Part shown: positions 21,930 through 31,168 of the stretch, piece by piece
Layout of the letters: each line of letters starts with the position of its first letter
Position numbering within the stretch: the first letter of the stretch is position 1
Origin: Amblyomma americanum
Lineage: Eukaryota; Arthropoda; Arachnida; Ixodida; Ixodidae
Reading direction: 5' to 3'
NCBI RefSeq assembly: GCF_052857255.1
Contig: NW_027526484.1
Span: forward strand, 1,399,501-1,463,500
Length of the DNA: 64,000 nt
Position numbers and translations under genes: made by a program
Notes under the pieces: generated by a model
Told to the model about the DNA's origin: nothing
Database searches by the model: none
The model's input: only the letters and a program-made list of their open reading frames with translations

Positions 21930-22087
21930 CAGGCGGTTTCGTTGCGGCGAAGAATTGATGCGGCGAGGCGTGTTATCGGTCTGGTGATCGTCGGTTCGTC
22001 GTATAAGCGGTCGGTCATGTTTGTGCAGCAGTGGAGGATCTTGGACATGTCGCAGGTGAGCAACCTTGCCCCCAAAGGTTGCCGCTT

Positions 22088-23439
22088 CTAGTTTTCCCGA
22101 CGGGGACTAGGAGACCTTCCACGCGAAATTTCGGCGGAAAAACGTAGCGGAGACGAGAAACGACGTGGAGACGGCGACCGGGCATAGCAGTGTGGTGCTT
22201 CGGGTGTCGCGGCCAGGTAATCGCTTATTTCTGGAGGCCATTGACCACGCTGCGGTCGGGGCGCATCGACACGATATCCCTGCAGACCCATACGTCGGTA
22301 ACGACAGTTGCGGTAGACGTGACCGGGCCCGCCGCAGTGATAGCACAGAGCGCGATAATCGGCGGTACACCAGACGTCGCTCTACCGAGGGAGAACCTGA
22401 GAAGGGTGAGGTGGGTGTGGTTGGCGGTGAATGTGGCCAGGTGCATCCGGGCGACTTGGAGGCGGCGGTGGACGGCGAACGGCTGCGGCGTACATCATCA
22501 TCTGGGGTGTTGTGTTCGGGTGAAGAGGGGCTGGCGGCGTGAACGCCTGTTGGACCTCTTCCCGAATAATGTCCGAAATGGAAGAAACTTGCGGCGACTC
22601 CGGGGCTGGAAAGAGCTTTTGAACCTCTCCGCGTACTACGGTTCGGATGGTTTCCCGAGGGATGTCGTGGCTAGAAGCATCGACACCGCTGGTAGACATC
22701 AGCGACGGCGGACGCTCGTTCTGTCTGGATCTCATGTCGAGCATCTTTTCCATCGTAGTGGCTCCGGAAACAAATTCGGCGACCGTTTTGGGCGGGCTTC
22801 GAGCTAACCCAGCGAAGATCTGCTCCTTGATGCCCCTCATAAGAAAACGCAGCTTCTTCTCTTCGGACATGTTGGGATCAGCCCGGCGGAAGAGCTTCGC
22901 CATGTCCTCGGAGTAAACGAGGACGGTCTCATTTGGTAGTTGGACGCGTGTCTGGAGGAGCAGCTCGGAACGTTCTTTCCTGAGGATGGTGGTAAAAGCC
23001 TGCAAAAACTGAAGGAGCCCCATGTTGTTATTGTGGCTTCTCGGTTCTCAAACCAAATACGAGCTGCACCCTCCAGTGAAAAAAACACGTGCTGCAGCTT
23101 CGAGTTGTCAGCCCACCTGTTGTATTGGGCTATGCTCTCGAACTTCTCGAGCCAGTTCTCCGGGTCCTCACCTGGGAAACCTTGAAAGGTGGGTGGTTCG
23201 CGTGGCTGCTGCAGCACGACAGACGGCAAAGAGATGGCATCCGGCATACTGACGGGGGTGTTTGTGGGCACTGATGGTCTCGCTGAGGTCAGTTTCCTGG
23301 CGGTCGGACGAGACTGCAGAGGCCCGAACTCTGGTTGCAGTCCTTGCAACCGCCGGCTACTTTGATGGGTGGGCGTAACTTCGACTCTCAAGGTGTCAAG
23401 CGGGCTGGAGTCCCGGCTTCTTGGAGGGGTCTTGAGCAT
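22088..23439 (-). pseudogene. G2 copy 1 Gag
   Basis: Gag in three frames. The likely start at 23439 (MLKTPPRSRD) leads to the capsid motif FQGFPGEDPENWLEKFESIA. A shift near 23010 moves to LRKERSELLLQTRVQLPNET and a Pro-rich tail. Another near 22382 leads to the zinc knuckle CYHCGGPGHVYRNC (near 22340-22300) and an Arg/Ser-Pro tail ending at 22088. Gag would coat the RNA. Both tandem copies share the lesions; 22087-21930 links to protease through a further shift. Confidence 0.85.
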
Positions 23440-23469
23440 GGGGTGCACTACCCAGCACCTCCACCAAAC

Positions 23470-23626
23470 TGTCACGCTGAATGCGGTGATCACTGAACAC
23501 AGGAACGCAGGATCCGACGAACGTCTGCACCACAGCTCAAGATCGCTGACACCTCCGCTTCCTCTTCTTCAAGACGGCGCGTGCTTCAAGTCAGCGCTAA
23601 GCGAAAAGGCGGAATGCACTGTGTCA
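23470..23626 (-). repeat. 5' LTR of G2 copy 1
   Basis: 157 bp, TGTCACGC to CTGTGTCA on the plus strand. It differs from the other LTR at several sites (CACTGAACAC against CCTGAAGAC, CTTCAAG against ATTCAGG), so the insertion is much older than the tandem duplication. Confidence 0.9.
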
Positions 23627-23905
23627 ATATATAGCAGACAAGGAACATGAAATGAGGGCCTCGTTTGACAAACATGTGAAGGAAACAAACAATCACCGAA
23701 TCCAAAGTGCCTAGAGGAATATCCATTTTTTTTATTTGTAGTGCTGATGAACGTGACAATAGTACATACATTAATCTGTCGCTTAAAGAAAATTACTTAT
23801 AGCGCATATTACTTATATAAAAAACCATGCCGCCGATGGGATCCGAACCTACGACCTCGGAATATCGCGCCAGGTGCTCTACCAACTCAGCTACGGCGAC
23901 AGCTG
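23627..23905 (-). repeat. SINE family A, unit 1 copy
   Basis: Head on the minus strand at about 23900-23825 (GCCGTAGCTGAGTTGG; box B AGGTTCGGATCCC) and the tail GAGGCCCTCATTTCATG next to the gypsy LTR. The TA tail continues on the other side of the gypsy insertion. Same family as 15364-15612. Confidence 0.8.
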
Positions 23906-23966
23906 TCCAACCTGCTGCTTACGTGGGTAGTGCCTACCTCGCAACTGTTATATATCTGATGAACTA

Positions 23967-24999
23967 AAGCGGCTGTTTGGGCTTGTTGGTCAGTGAACAT
24001 GGTAAAAGAATGCAGCGCGAAAAAAACAAGGACGAACAGAAGTGGACAGGACAGGGCGCTGACTACCAACACATTTATTCAGAAAGATGAGCAGCTTATA
24101 TAACGCAGTCCAACACCCACGTGACCAAGAAAATAGCAAACGCGTTCAACTATCTAATACAAAAAACAAAACGAAGTACACAATATCAAAGTGATAAAAC
24201 CGAGAGGACCACGACGAACCGTAAGGTGCACGCATGAAAAATGATCAGTCAGCGACCTTTGCCGCCAATGCAGCACGAGGCAAAACGTAAACGAAAATAA
24301 CACTATAGTCACCGAACACTAAGTAAAAGACGAAGCTAAAAGCAGGGTCGGGGCCAAACGCATAACAAAACAATACAAAACGCAACGCAAAAGCTGAGTC
24401 AACCGTTCACAGTCAAACTGAGTCAAAAAAGTTGAAAGTTCTCTAGAACAAGAATTAAAAGCAGACGTGTTTATAGTGGGCCTAGAAAACTGGACTCCTT
24501 GTCTGTAATTAAAATTGAAGGCGTGCTGACGCACTTGTCTCCAGCTTTGGCTATCATCCTTGCCTCAATGATGACCCTTTCAATTTCTGTCCGCGCCCGT
24601 GCTCTGACAACCGTGCGCGTGTGACATGGTACGCACCCTTTGCAAGACTTGCAATGGTCGTCCAGGTGCCCGCCGCTTTTGTTACGGACCCTCCGGCGGT
24701 GTTCAAACAATCTCTCGTTGAGACACCTGCCGGTTTGCCCAATATACACGCGTCCACACTTCAAGGGAATCTCGTAAATGACACATGTAGCACAATGTGT
24801 GAGTGGTTCTACATGTCTAATAGGGCAAACCTTTTTCTTTTGCTTTGTCAGCAGTGTACACGCTCGTGACAATTTGCACGGGGCTGAGAAGACAAGGTTT
24901 ACGTTGTTTCTTTTTGCAACCTTCTTTAAATTGTGAGACAGCTTGTGAAGATACGGGATGACGGCCAAGGGAGGTCGTCTGGCCTGTTCTAGCTTGCCT
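23967..24999 (-). mobile_element. Penelope-like element 3' part, unit 1
   Basis: Minus-strand 3' end of a Penelope-like retroelement, cut at 24999 by the duplication breakpoint. The terminal AACATGGTAAAAGAATGCAG matches the inverted end of the plus-strand copy near 36465. It contains the end of the coding frame and about 500 bp of 3' non-coding DNA. Confidence 0.85.
24471..24999 (-). pseudogene. Penelope GIY-YIG endonuclease, unit 1 fragment
   Basis: The open frame encodes the C-terminal endonuclease. CGRVYIGQTGRCLNERLFEH is the GIY-YIG nuclease core, preceded by HCATC and followed by HCKSCKGC, cysteine pairs typical of Penelope-type GIY-YIG nucleases. It ends at FLGPL. The RT part is missing because the tandem duplication joins here. 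GIY-YIG nicks target DNA to prime reverse transcription. Confidence 0.88.
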
Positions 25000-25000
25000 C

Positions 25001-25261
25001 ACATTCGCTCGGAATCTTGCTGGTGAGTCGGACGACCTTGATTCATTAGCGTACCTTGTTGCTAGCTGGCATTGTTTCTGTAGCAATAAATGTCTGTGTC
25101 AGCCAATGTGTCATTCCTTTACTCCCCCAGAGCAAGGCCCGCCGTGTTCGGCGAGCGCTCGGTAGCGTACGCGATCACGGGGTGGGGTCCGGGCGGCTTT
25201 GAACAGTGTCAGCCGCGATTGAGTGGGGAGAACGTACTTATCTCCCTAATTCAACCCTACA
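25001..25261 (+). repeat. LTR fragment of the pol-less element
   Basis: Last 261 bp of the 17508-18069 LTR, carried along by the duplication. It includes GTGAGT, AATAAA and CCCCCAG. Confidence 0.9.
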
Positions 25262-25346
25262 ATATATATATTCTCTCTGAACAAGAATGGTCCCCAATCG
25301 ATCGAAACGTCAGTTCTTAAGCGTGCGTCAGTATACTTAAACACAC

Positions 25347-25349
<3 letters not shown>

Positions 25350-25388
<39 letters not shown>
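25350..25388. repeat. (TA)n tract at gypsy insertion site, unit 2
   Basis: Ten bases longer than its twin at 18158-18186; the only length difference seen between the two units. Confidence 0.9.
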
Positions 25389-25391
<3 letters not shown>

Positions 25392-25546
25392 CACGCGTGA
25401 ATGCGGTGATCCCTGAAGACAGGAACGCAGGATCCGACGAACGTCTGCACCACAGCTCAAGATCGCTGACACCTCCGCTTCCTCTTCTTCGAGACGGCGC
25501 GTGATTCAGGTCAGCGCTAAGTGAAAATGCGGAATGCACTGTGTCA
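25389..25546 (-). repeat. 3' LTR of G2 copy 2
   Basis: Identical as far as I can read to 18187-18344. Confidence 0.9.
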
Positions 25547-25657
25547 CTGGCCCCCGGAAAAAAAGAGCATCGTCCCGATGCGTAGCCGGCGTGTTGAAAA
25601 AAAAAAGTTCACCAAGGGAAGTTCACGTGTTGTGCGGCCGTATGTCCAGCTCTAGCG

Positions 25658-26443
25658 CTACCGCTCGTGGTAAGGCTTGAGGCGGACAACGTGTACCACC
25701 TCAGGGTGCTGGGAGTGCCGAGTCTTCTGAAAGCCGTCAGGAACGACCTCATAGTTCAGGTCTCCAAGTGGCCTGATGATTTTGTAAGGTCTAAAATACC
25801 GGCAGAGGAGCTTTTCGCTAAGTACGCGTCGGCGAATGGGAAACCAGACCCACACACGGTCTCCTGATGGGTACCGAGCATCACGGCGTCGGAGGTTATA
25901 GTGTTGGGCATCTCGGCATTGTTGGTCGAGAATCCTCACCCTGGCCAGCTGACGAGCCTCTTCAGCGAGGTGCAGGAAGGTGTGAAGATCCGCATTCGGG
26001 TCGATGTCGTCCACATGCGGTAACATGGCGTCTAGCATCGTGGTCACGTCGCGGCCGTAAACGAAACGGAACGGTGGCATGGTTGTCGTTTCCTGAACGG
26101 CCATATTGTATGCAAAGGTGACGTATGGGAGCACTTCGTCCCAAGTTTTGTGCTTAACGTCGACATACATGGAGAACATGTCACCTAGCGTTTCGTTTAA
26201 GCGTTCCGTTAAACCGTTCGTCTGAGGGTGGTAGGATGTCGTCCTTCGGTGGTCTGTATGGCTGTGGAGTAAAATCTGCTGCAGGAGGTCAGCCATGAAA
26301 GCTGTACCCCTGTCGGTGATTAGGGTCTCCGGGGCACCGTGTCGCAAAACGATCTGATGGATGAAAAATTTTGCTACGTCAAGGGCTGTGGCACTTGGCA
26401 GAGCTGATGTTTCTGCGTATCGGGTCAGATAGTCAGTTGCCAC
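25658..26443 (-). pseudogene. G2 copy 2 integrase core and C-terminus
   Basis: Same 261-codon frame as 18456-19241, with intact TDRGTAF and NGLTERLNE catalytic blocks, and the same frameshift separating it from the zinc module upstream. Confidence 0.9.
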
Positions 26444-27383
26444 GATGACCCACTTGATTCCCGATTGAGAAAGGGAATGGGCCCAGCATGTCCATCCCGA
26501 TCTGCTGGAAAGGCCGCGATGGTGGTGCTATAGGCTTTAAGAATCCAGCAGGTTTTGTTGAGGGCGCTTTGCGACGCTGACAGCCTCGGCACGTTCTGAC
26601 GTAGTGTGTAACGTCCGAATGAAGGCGGGGCCAGTAATACTTCTCTTTGATTCTTTCAAGCGTGCGGGCTACACCCAAATGTCCAGAAGTCGGTTCATCG
26701 TGTGAAGCTTGAAGGATTTCGTCCCTTAGGCTCGTCGGTATAACAATAAGGTATTGCTGATTGTTTGCGACGAAATTTTTCTTTACGAGGACACCATGGC
26801 GAACGCAGAGAGACCCTACCGAGCGCTTGAAAGCCTTCGGGGCAGTCGGGCGGGTCCCGTTAAGAAACTCAATGAGGTCGCGAAGTTCTGGGTCGGCGTA
26901 TTGTTTGTCAGCAAGGCTCGTTGCACTGATCGCCTTTAAGGTGATGTCGTCGTCGTAGTTTCCGTCCTCCGTTGGGGATTCGACGGGGGCACGCGAGAGG
27001 CAATCGGCATCCGAGTGTTTCCGGCCCGACTTGTACGCCACTGTCATGTCGTATTCTTGGAGGCGCAGACTCCATCTGACAAGGCGGGCTGATGGATCTT
27101 TGAGGGTCGCAAGCCAACACAAGGCATGATGGTCCGTAACTACAGTAAAACGTTTTCCATAAAGGTAGGGTCGAAATTTCGACGTCGCCCGCACGATCGC
27201 TAAACACTCTTTCTTAGTTGCTGAGTAGTTAGCTTCAGCGCGAGACAAAGAGAGGCTGGCGTAAGCGATGACTCGCTCTCGACTGCTGTGGATTTGAACC
27301 AGAACGGCACCCAGGACTACGTTGCTTGCGTCAGTATGAAGCTCCGTATCTGCGTTTTCGTCGAAGTGAGCCAGAACTGGAGG
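26433..27383 (-). pseudogene. G2 copy 2 RNase H and integrase N-terminus
   Basis: Same content as 19231-20181: RNase H motifs (TDASN, TDHHALCWL, DADCLSR) after an in-frame TGA at 27386-27384, then the zinc-binding RTCRGCQRRK and a frameshifted end. Confidence 0.88.
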
Positions 27384-28273
27384 TCATTGCAGGTGGCGTT
27401 GAAGAGTTTCAAATGCTTGTGCTTGAGGGGCATCCCACGTGAAAGGCGTGTCTGTCCTTGTCAAACGCGTCAGGGGCTCGGCGATTTGAGCGAAATCTTT
27501 CACAAAGCGACAGTAGTAGGCACATAATCCTAGAAAGCGGCGGACTTCCTTTTGGTCCTGCGGTGGAGGGAAATTGGCAATAGCATTGGTTTTGTCCGGG
27601 TCCGGCCGAACTCCCTCGCAACTGACGACGTGACCAAAGAACTTTAGCTCAGTGTAAGCAAAGCGGCATTTCTCATTTTTTAACGTTAGCCCAGAAGACT
27701 TCATGGCTTGCAGCACAACTTCAAGGCGCCGAAGGTGCTCCTCGAAAGTTGGGGCGAACACACAACGTCATCAAGGTAGACGAGGCATGTCTGCCACTTC
27801 AGGTCTGCCAGAACTGTGTCCATCAGCCGTTGGAACGTCGCCGGTGCAGAGAACAAACCAAATGGCATTGCCTTCAACTCATAGAGCCCCTCCGTAGTAA
27901 ACAATGCGGTTTTTTCTCGGTCCCGTTCATCTACTTCGATTTGCCAATATCCTGATTTGAGGTCCATGGATGAGAAATATTTTGCATAGCAGAGGCGATC
28001 GACAGCATCGTCGATTCGAGGAAGGGGATAAACATCTTTTTTAGTTACTTTGTTTAGGCGACGGTAGACCACACAAAACCGCAGTGTACCATCTTTTTTC
28101 TTCACGAGGACGACAAGTGCCGCCCAGGGACTGCGAGAGGGCTGAATGACGTCGTCTCGAAGCATCTTCTTAACTTTACGGCTGATTGCGGCGCGTTCCG
28201 TGGAAGACACGCGGTAAGGTGACTGTCTGAGAGGGTGCACGGCGTCATCCGTAATTATCCGATGCTTGGCCAA
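27384..28273 (-). pseudogene. G2 copy 2 reverse transcriptase
   Basis: Same broken RT as 20182-21071, with YLDDVV kept and the frameshift just after it. One substitution (27875) changes Phe to Leu in the stretch before KAMPFGLF. Confidence 0.92.
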
Positions 28274-28300
28274 GTGTGTTCTGCCGACGCGGGAAAAAGT

Positions 28301-29131
28301 CTAGAAGGTATCGCCGTACCCCTGGAGAAGAGTTTCTACTTGGCCTCCCTGCTGCGGCGAAAGTGCGGGGTTAATGTCGTACTGGAAGTCGGGAACCCCG
28401 GTGTGAACTTCTGTTGACGACACCATGGCAAGACTGGGAGCTCGTCGAATGTCGGCGATACCATGAACGTGGGCCACAGTAGTCCGAAGGCTAAGATGTT
28501 GGTGCTCACTGCCAAAATTCGTAAGCAGGACTTTGGTTTCTCCGTTTTCGAGGTAAACGACCCCTCTGGCGACCGCAAGGCACCGGTCGAAAAGCATAAT
28601 TGGTTTGCTTTCGACGACACCTTCAAACTTTCGCAGCGTCTTCACGCCGACAGAGACCACAACGCTCGAACGGGGTGGAATGGTGACGTCATCAAGGATG
28701 GAAAGAGCCGCGGGACGTTCGAAAGCACTGTGGGTTACGTTGTCGGTGGAGAACGTCACTGACTTCGATTTAAGGTCAATGACCGCGCCATTTTCTGTCA
28801 AAAAATCCATTCCGAGGGTTACGTCCCGGGAACACTGGTCGAGTACGACGAAGGTGGCCAGGTACGTGTCCTCTTCGATGGTTAATCGTGATGTGCACGT
28901 GCCAGCTGGGGCGATCAAATGACCCCCGGCAGTACGAAGCTGTGGGCCCGTCCAAGGTGTGGTCACCTTTTTCAGAGTCGCGGCAAAAGGTCCACTGATT
29001 ACCGAGTAGTCGGCGCCGGTGTCCACAAGTGCGGTAACGTCGGTACCGTCGATTGAAATGTTCAGATCAGCAGTTGTAGTCGTGGGTGTACGGGAACGTC
29101 GCGGAGTCCGCTCACGGCTGCGGTGCGGCAC
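28301..29131 (-). pseudogene. G2 copy 2 protease region
   Basis: Same 276 codons as 21099-21929, with LVDTGADYSVIS and the same TAG before RT. Confidence 0.88.
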
Positions 29132-29289
29132 CAGGCGGTTTCGTTGCGGCGAAGAATTGATGCGGCGAGGCGTGTTATCGGTCTGGTGATCGTCGGTTCG
29201 TCGTATAAGCGGTCGGTCATGTTTGTGCAGCAGTGGAGGATCTTGGACATGTCGCAGGTGAGCAACCTTGCCCCCAAAGGTTGCCGCTT

Positions 29290-30641
29290 CTAGTTTTCCC
29301 GACGGGGACTAGGAGACCTTCCACGCGAAATTTCGGCGGAAAAACGTCGCGGAGACGAGAAACGACGTGGAGACGGCGACCGGGCATAGCAGTGTGGTGC
29401 TTCGGGTGTCGCGGCCAGGTAATCGCTTATTTCTGGAGGCCATTGACCACGCTGCGGTCGGGGCGCATCGACACGATATCCCTGCAGACCCATACGTCGG
29501 TAACGACAGTTGCGGTAGACGTGACCGGGCCCGCCGCAGTGATAGCACAGAGCGCGATAATCGGCGGTACACCAGACGTCGCTCTACCGAGGGAGAACCT
29601 GAGAAGGGTGAGGTGGGTGTGGTTGGCGGTGAATGTGGCCAGGTGCATCCGGGCGACTTGGAGGCGGCGGTGGACGGCGAACGGCTGCGGCGTACATCAT
29701 CATCTGGGGTGTTGTGTTCGGGTGAAGAGGGGCTGGCGGCGTGAACGCCTGTTGGACCTCTTCCCGAATAATGTCCGAAATGGAAGAAACTTGCGGCGAC
29801 TCCGGGGCTGGAAAGAGCTTTTGAACCTCTCCGCGTACTACGGTTCGGATGGTTTCCCGAGGGATGTCGTGGCTAGAAGCATCGACACCGCTGGTAGACA
29901 TCAGCGACGGCGGACGCTCGTTCTGTCTGGATCTCATGTCGAGCATCTTTTCCATCGTAGTGGCTCCGGAAACAAATTCGGCGACCGTTTTGGGCGGGCT
30001 TCGAGCTAACCCAGCGAAGATCTGCTCCTTGATGCCCCTCATAAGAAAACGCAGCTTCTTCTCTTCGGACATGTTGGGATCAGCCCGGCGGAAGAGCTTC
30101 GCCATGTCCTCGGAGTAAACGAGGACGGTCTCATTTGGTAGTTGGACGCGTGTCTGGAGGAGCAGCTCGGAACGTTCTTTCCTGAGGACGGTGGTAAAAG
30201 CCTGCAAAAACTGAAGGAGCCCCATGTTGTTATTGTGGCTTCTCGGTTCTCAAACCAAATACGAGCTGCACCCTCCAGTGAAAAAAACACGTGCTGCAGC
30301 TTCGAGTTGTCAGCCCACCTGTTGTATTGGGCTATGCTCTCGAACTTCTCGAGCCAGTTCTCCGGGTCCTCACCTGGGAAACCTTGAAAGGTGGGTGGTT
30401 CGCGTGGCTGCTGCAGCACGACAGACGGCAAAGAGATGGCATCCGGCATACTGACGGGGGTGTTTGTGGGCACTGATGGTCTCGCTGAGGTCAGTTTCCT
30501 GGCGGTCGGACGAGACTGCAGAGGCCCGAACTCTGGTTGCAGTCCTTGCAACCGCCGGCTACTTTGATGGGTGGGCGTAACTTCGACTCTCAAGGTGTCA
30601 AGCGGGCTGGAGTCCCGGCTTCTTGGAGGGGTCTTGAGCAT
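29290..30641 (-). pseudogene. G2 copy 2 Gag
   Basis: Same three-frame Gag as copy 1, with two substitutions: 30189 gives Val instead of Ile before LRKERSE, and 29348 alters the Arg-rich tail. The zinc knuckle CYHCGGPGHVYRNC is kept. Confidence 0.85.
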
Positions 30642-30671
30642 GGGGTGCACTACCCAGCACCTCCACCAAAC

Positions 30672-30828
30672 TGTCACGCTGAATGCGGTGATCACTGAAC
30701 ACAGGAACGCAGGATCCGACGAACGTCTGCACCACAGCTCAAGATCGCTGACACCTCCGCTTCCTCTTCTTCAAGACGGCGCGTGCTTCAAGTCAGCGCT
30801 AAGCGAAAAGGCGGAATGCACTGTGTCA
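30672..30828 (-). repeat. 5' LTR of G2 copy 2
   Basis: Identical as far as I can read to 23470-23626. Confidence 0.9.
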
Positions 30829-31107
30829 ATATATAGCAGACAAGGAACATGAAATGAGGGCCTCGTTTGACAAACATGTGAAGGAAACAAACAATCACCG
30901 AATCCAAAGTGCCTAGAGGAATATCCATTTTTTTTATTTGTAGTGCTGATGAACGTGACAATAGTACATACATTAATCTGTCGCTTAAAGAAAATTACTT
31001 ATAGCGCATATTACTTATATAAAAAACCATGCCGCCGATGGGATCCGAACCTACGACCTCGGAATATCGCGCCAGGTGCTCTACCAACTCAGCTACGGCG
31101 ACAGCTG
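30829..31107 (-). repeat. SINE family A, unit 2 copy
   Basis: Duplicate of 23627-23905, with tRNA-like head at about 31102-31027 on the minus strand. Confidence 0.8.
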
Positions 31108-31168
31108 TCCAACCTGCTGCTTACGTGGGTAGTGCCTACCTCGCAACTGTTATATATCTGATGAACTA

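Larger units (their letters stand above)
18187..23626 (-). mobile_element. Ty3/gypsy element G2, copy 1 (5.44 kb)
   Basis: Complete minus-strand element with LTRs of only 157-158 bp, order Gag-protease-RT-RNase H-integrase, and no env. A 4-bp flank ATAT is repeated on both sides, with insertion into a TA tract. On the minus strand, TTGGTGGAGGTGCTGGG starts 2 bp inside the 5' LTR and fits a tRNA primer site. The coding region carries at least four frameshifts and two in-frame stops, so it cannot move by itself. It has the same sense as the host gene whose intron it occupies. Confidence 0.93.
17809..24999. repeat. Tandem duplication, unit 1
   Basis: 7,191 bp repeated at 25001-32201. It begins inside an LTR (ACATTCGCTCGG) and ends inside a Penelope-like coding frame (CTAGCTTGCCT). 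One extra C (25000) separates the units. I found three substitutions (20673/27875 A-C, 22146/29348 A-C, 22987/30189 T-C) plus a 10-bp difference in the TA tract. Confidence 0.95.
25389..30828 (-). mobile_element. Ty3/gypsy element G2, copy 2
   Basis: Copy of 18187-23626 made by segmental tandem duplication, not by a second transposition: flanks are duplicated too and the LTR pair carries the same LTR-to-LTR differences. LTRs are at 25389-25546 and 30672-30828. Confidence 0.95.

Noticed and set aside
29233..30009. 258-codon plus-strand open frame
   Set aside because: It is antisense to the Gag of G2 copy 2. The minus strand has the zinc knuckle and capsid motifs; the plus frame only mirrors the codon bias. 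In copy 1 the frame is shorter because of one substitution.
18187..30828. Two independent insertions of gypsy G2
   Set aside because: Flanking LTR fragment, SINE and Penelope sequence are duplicated with it and all pol lesions are shared, so this is segmental duplication (or an assembly effect).
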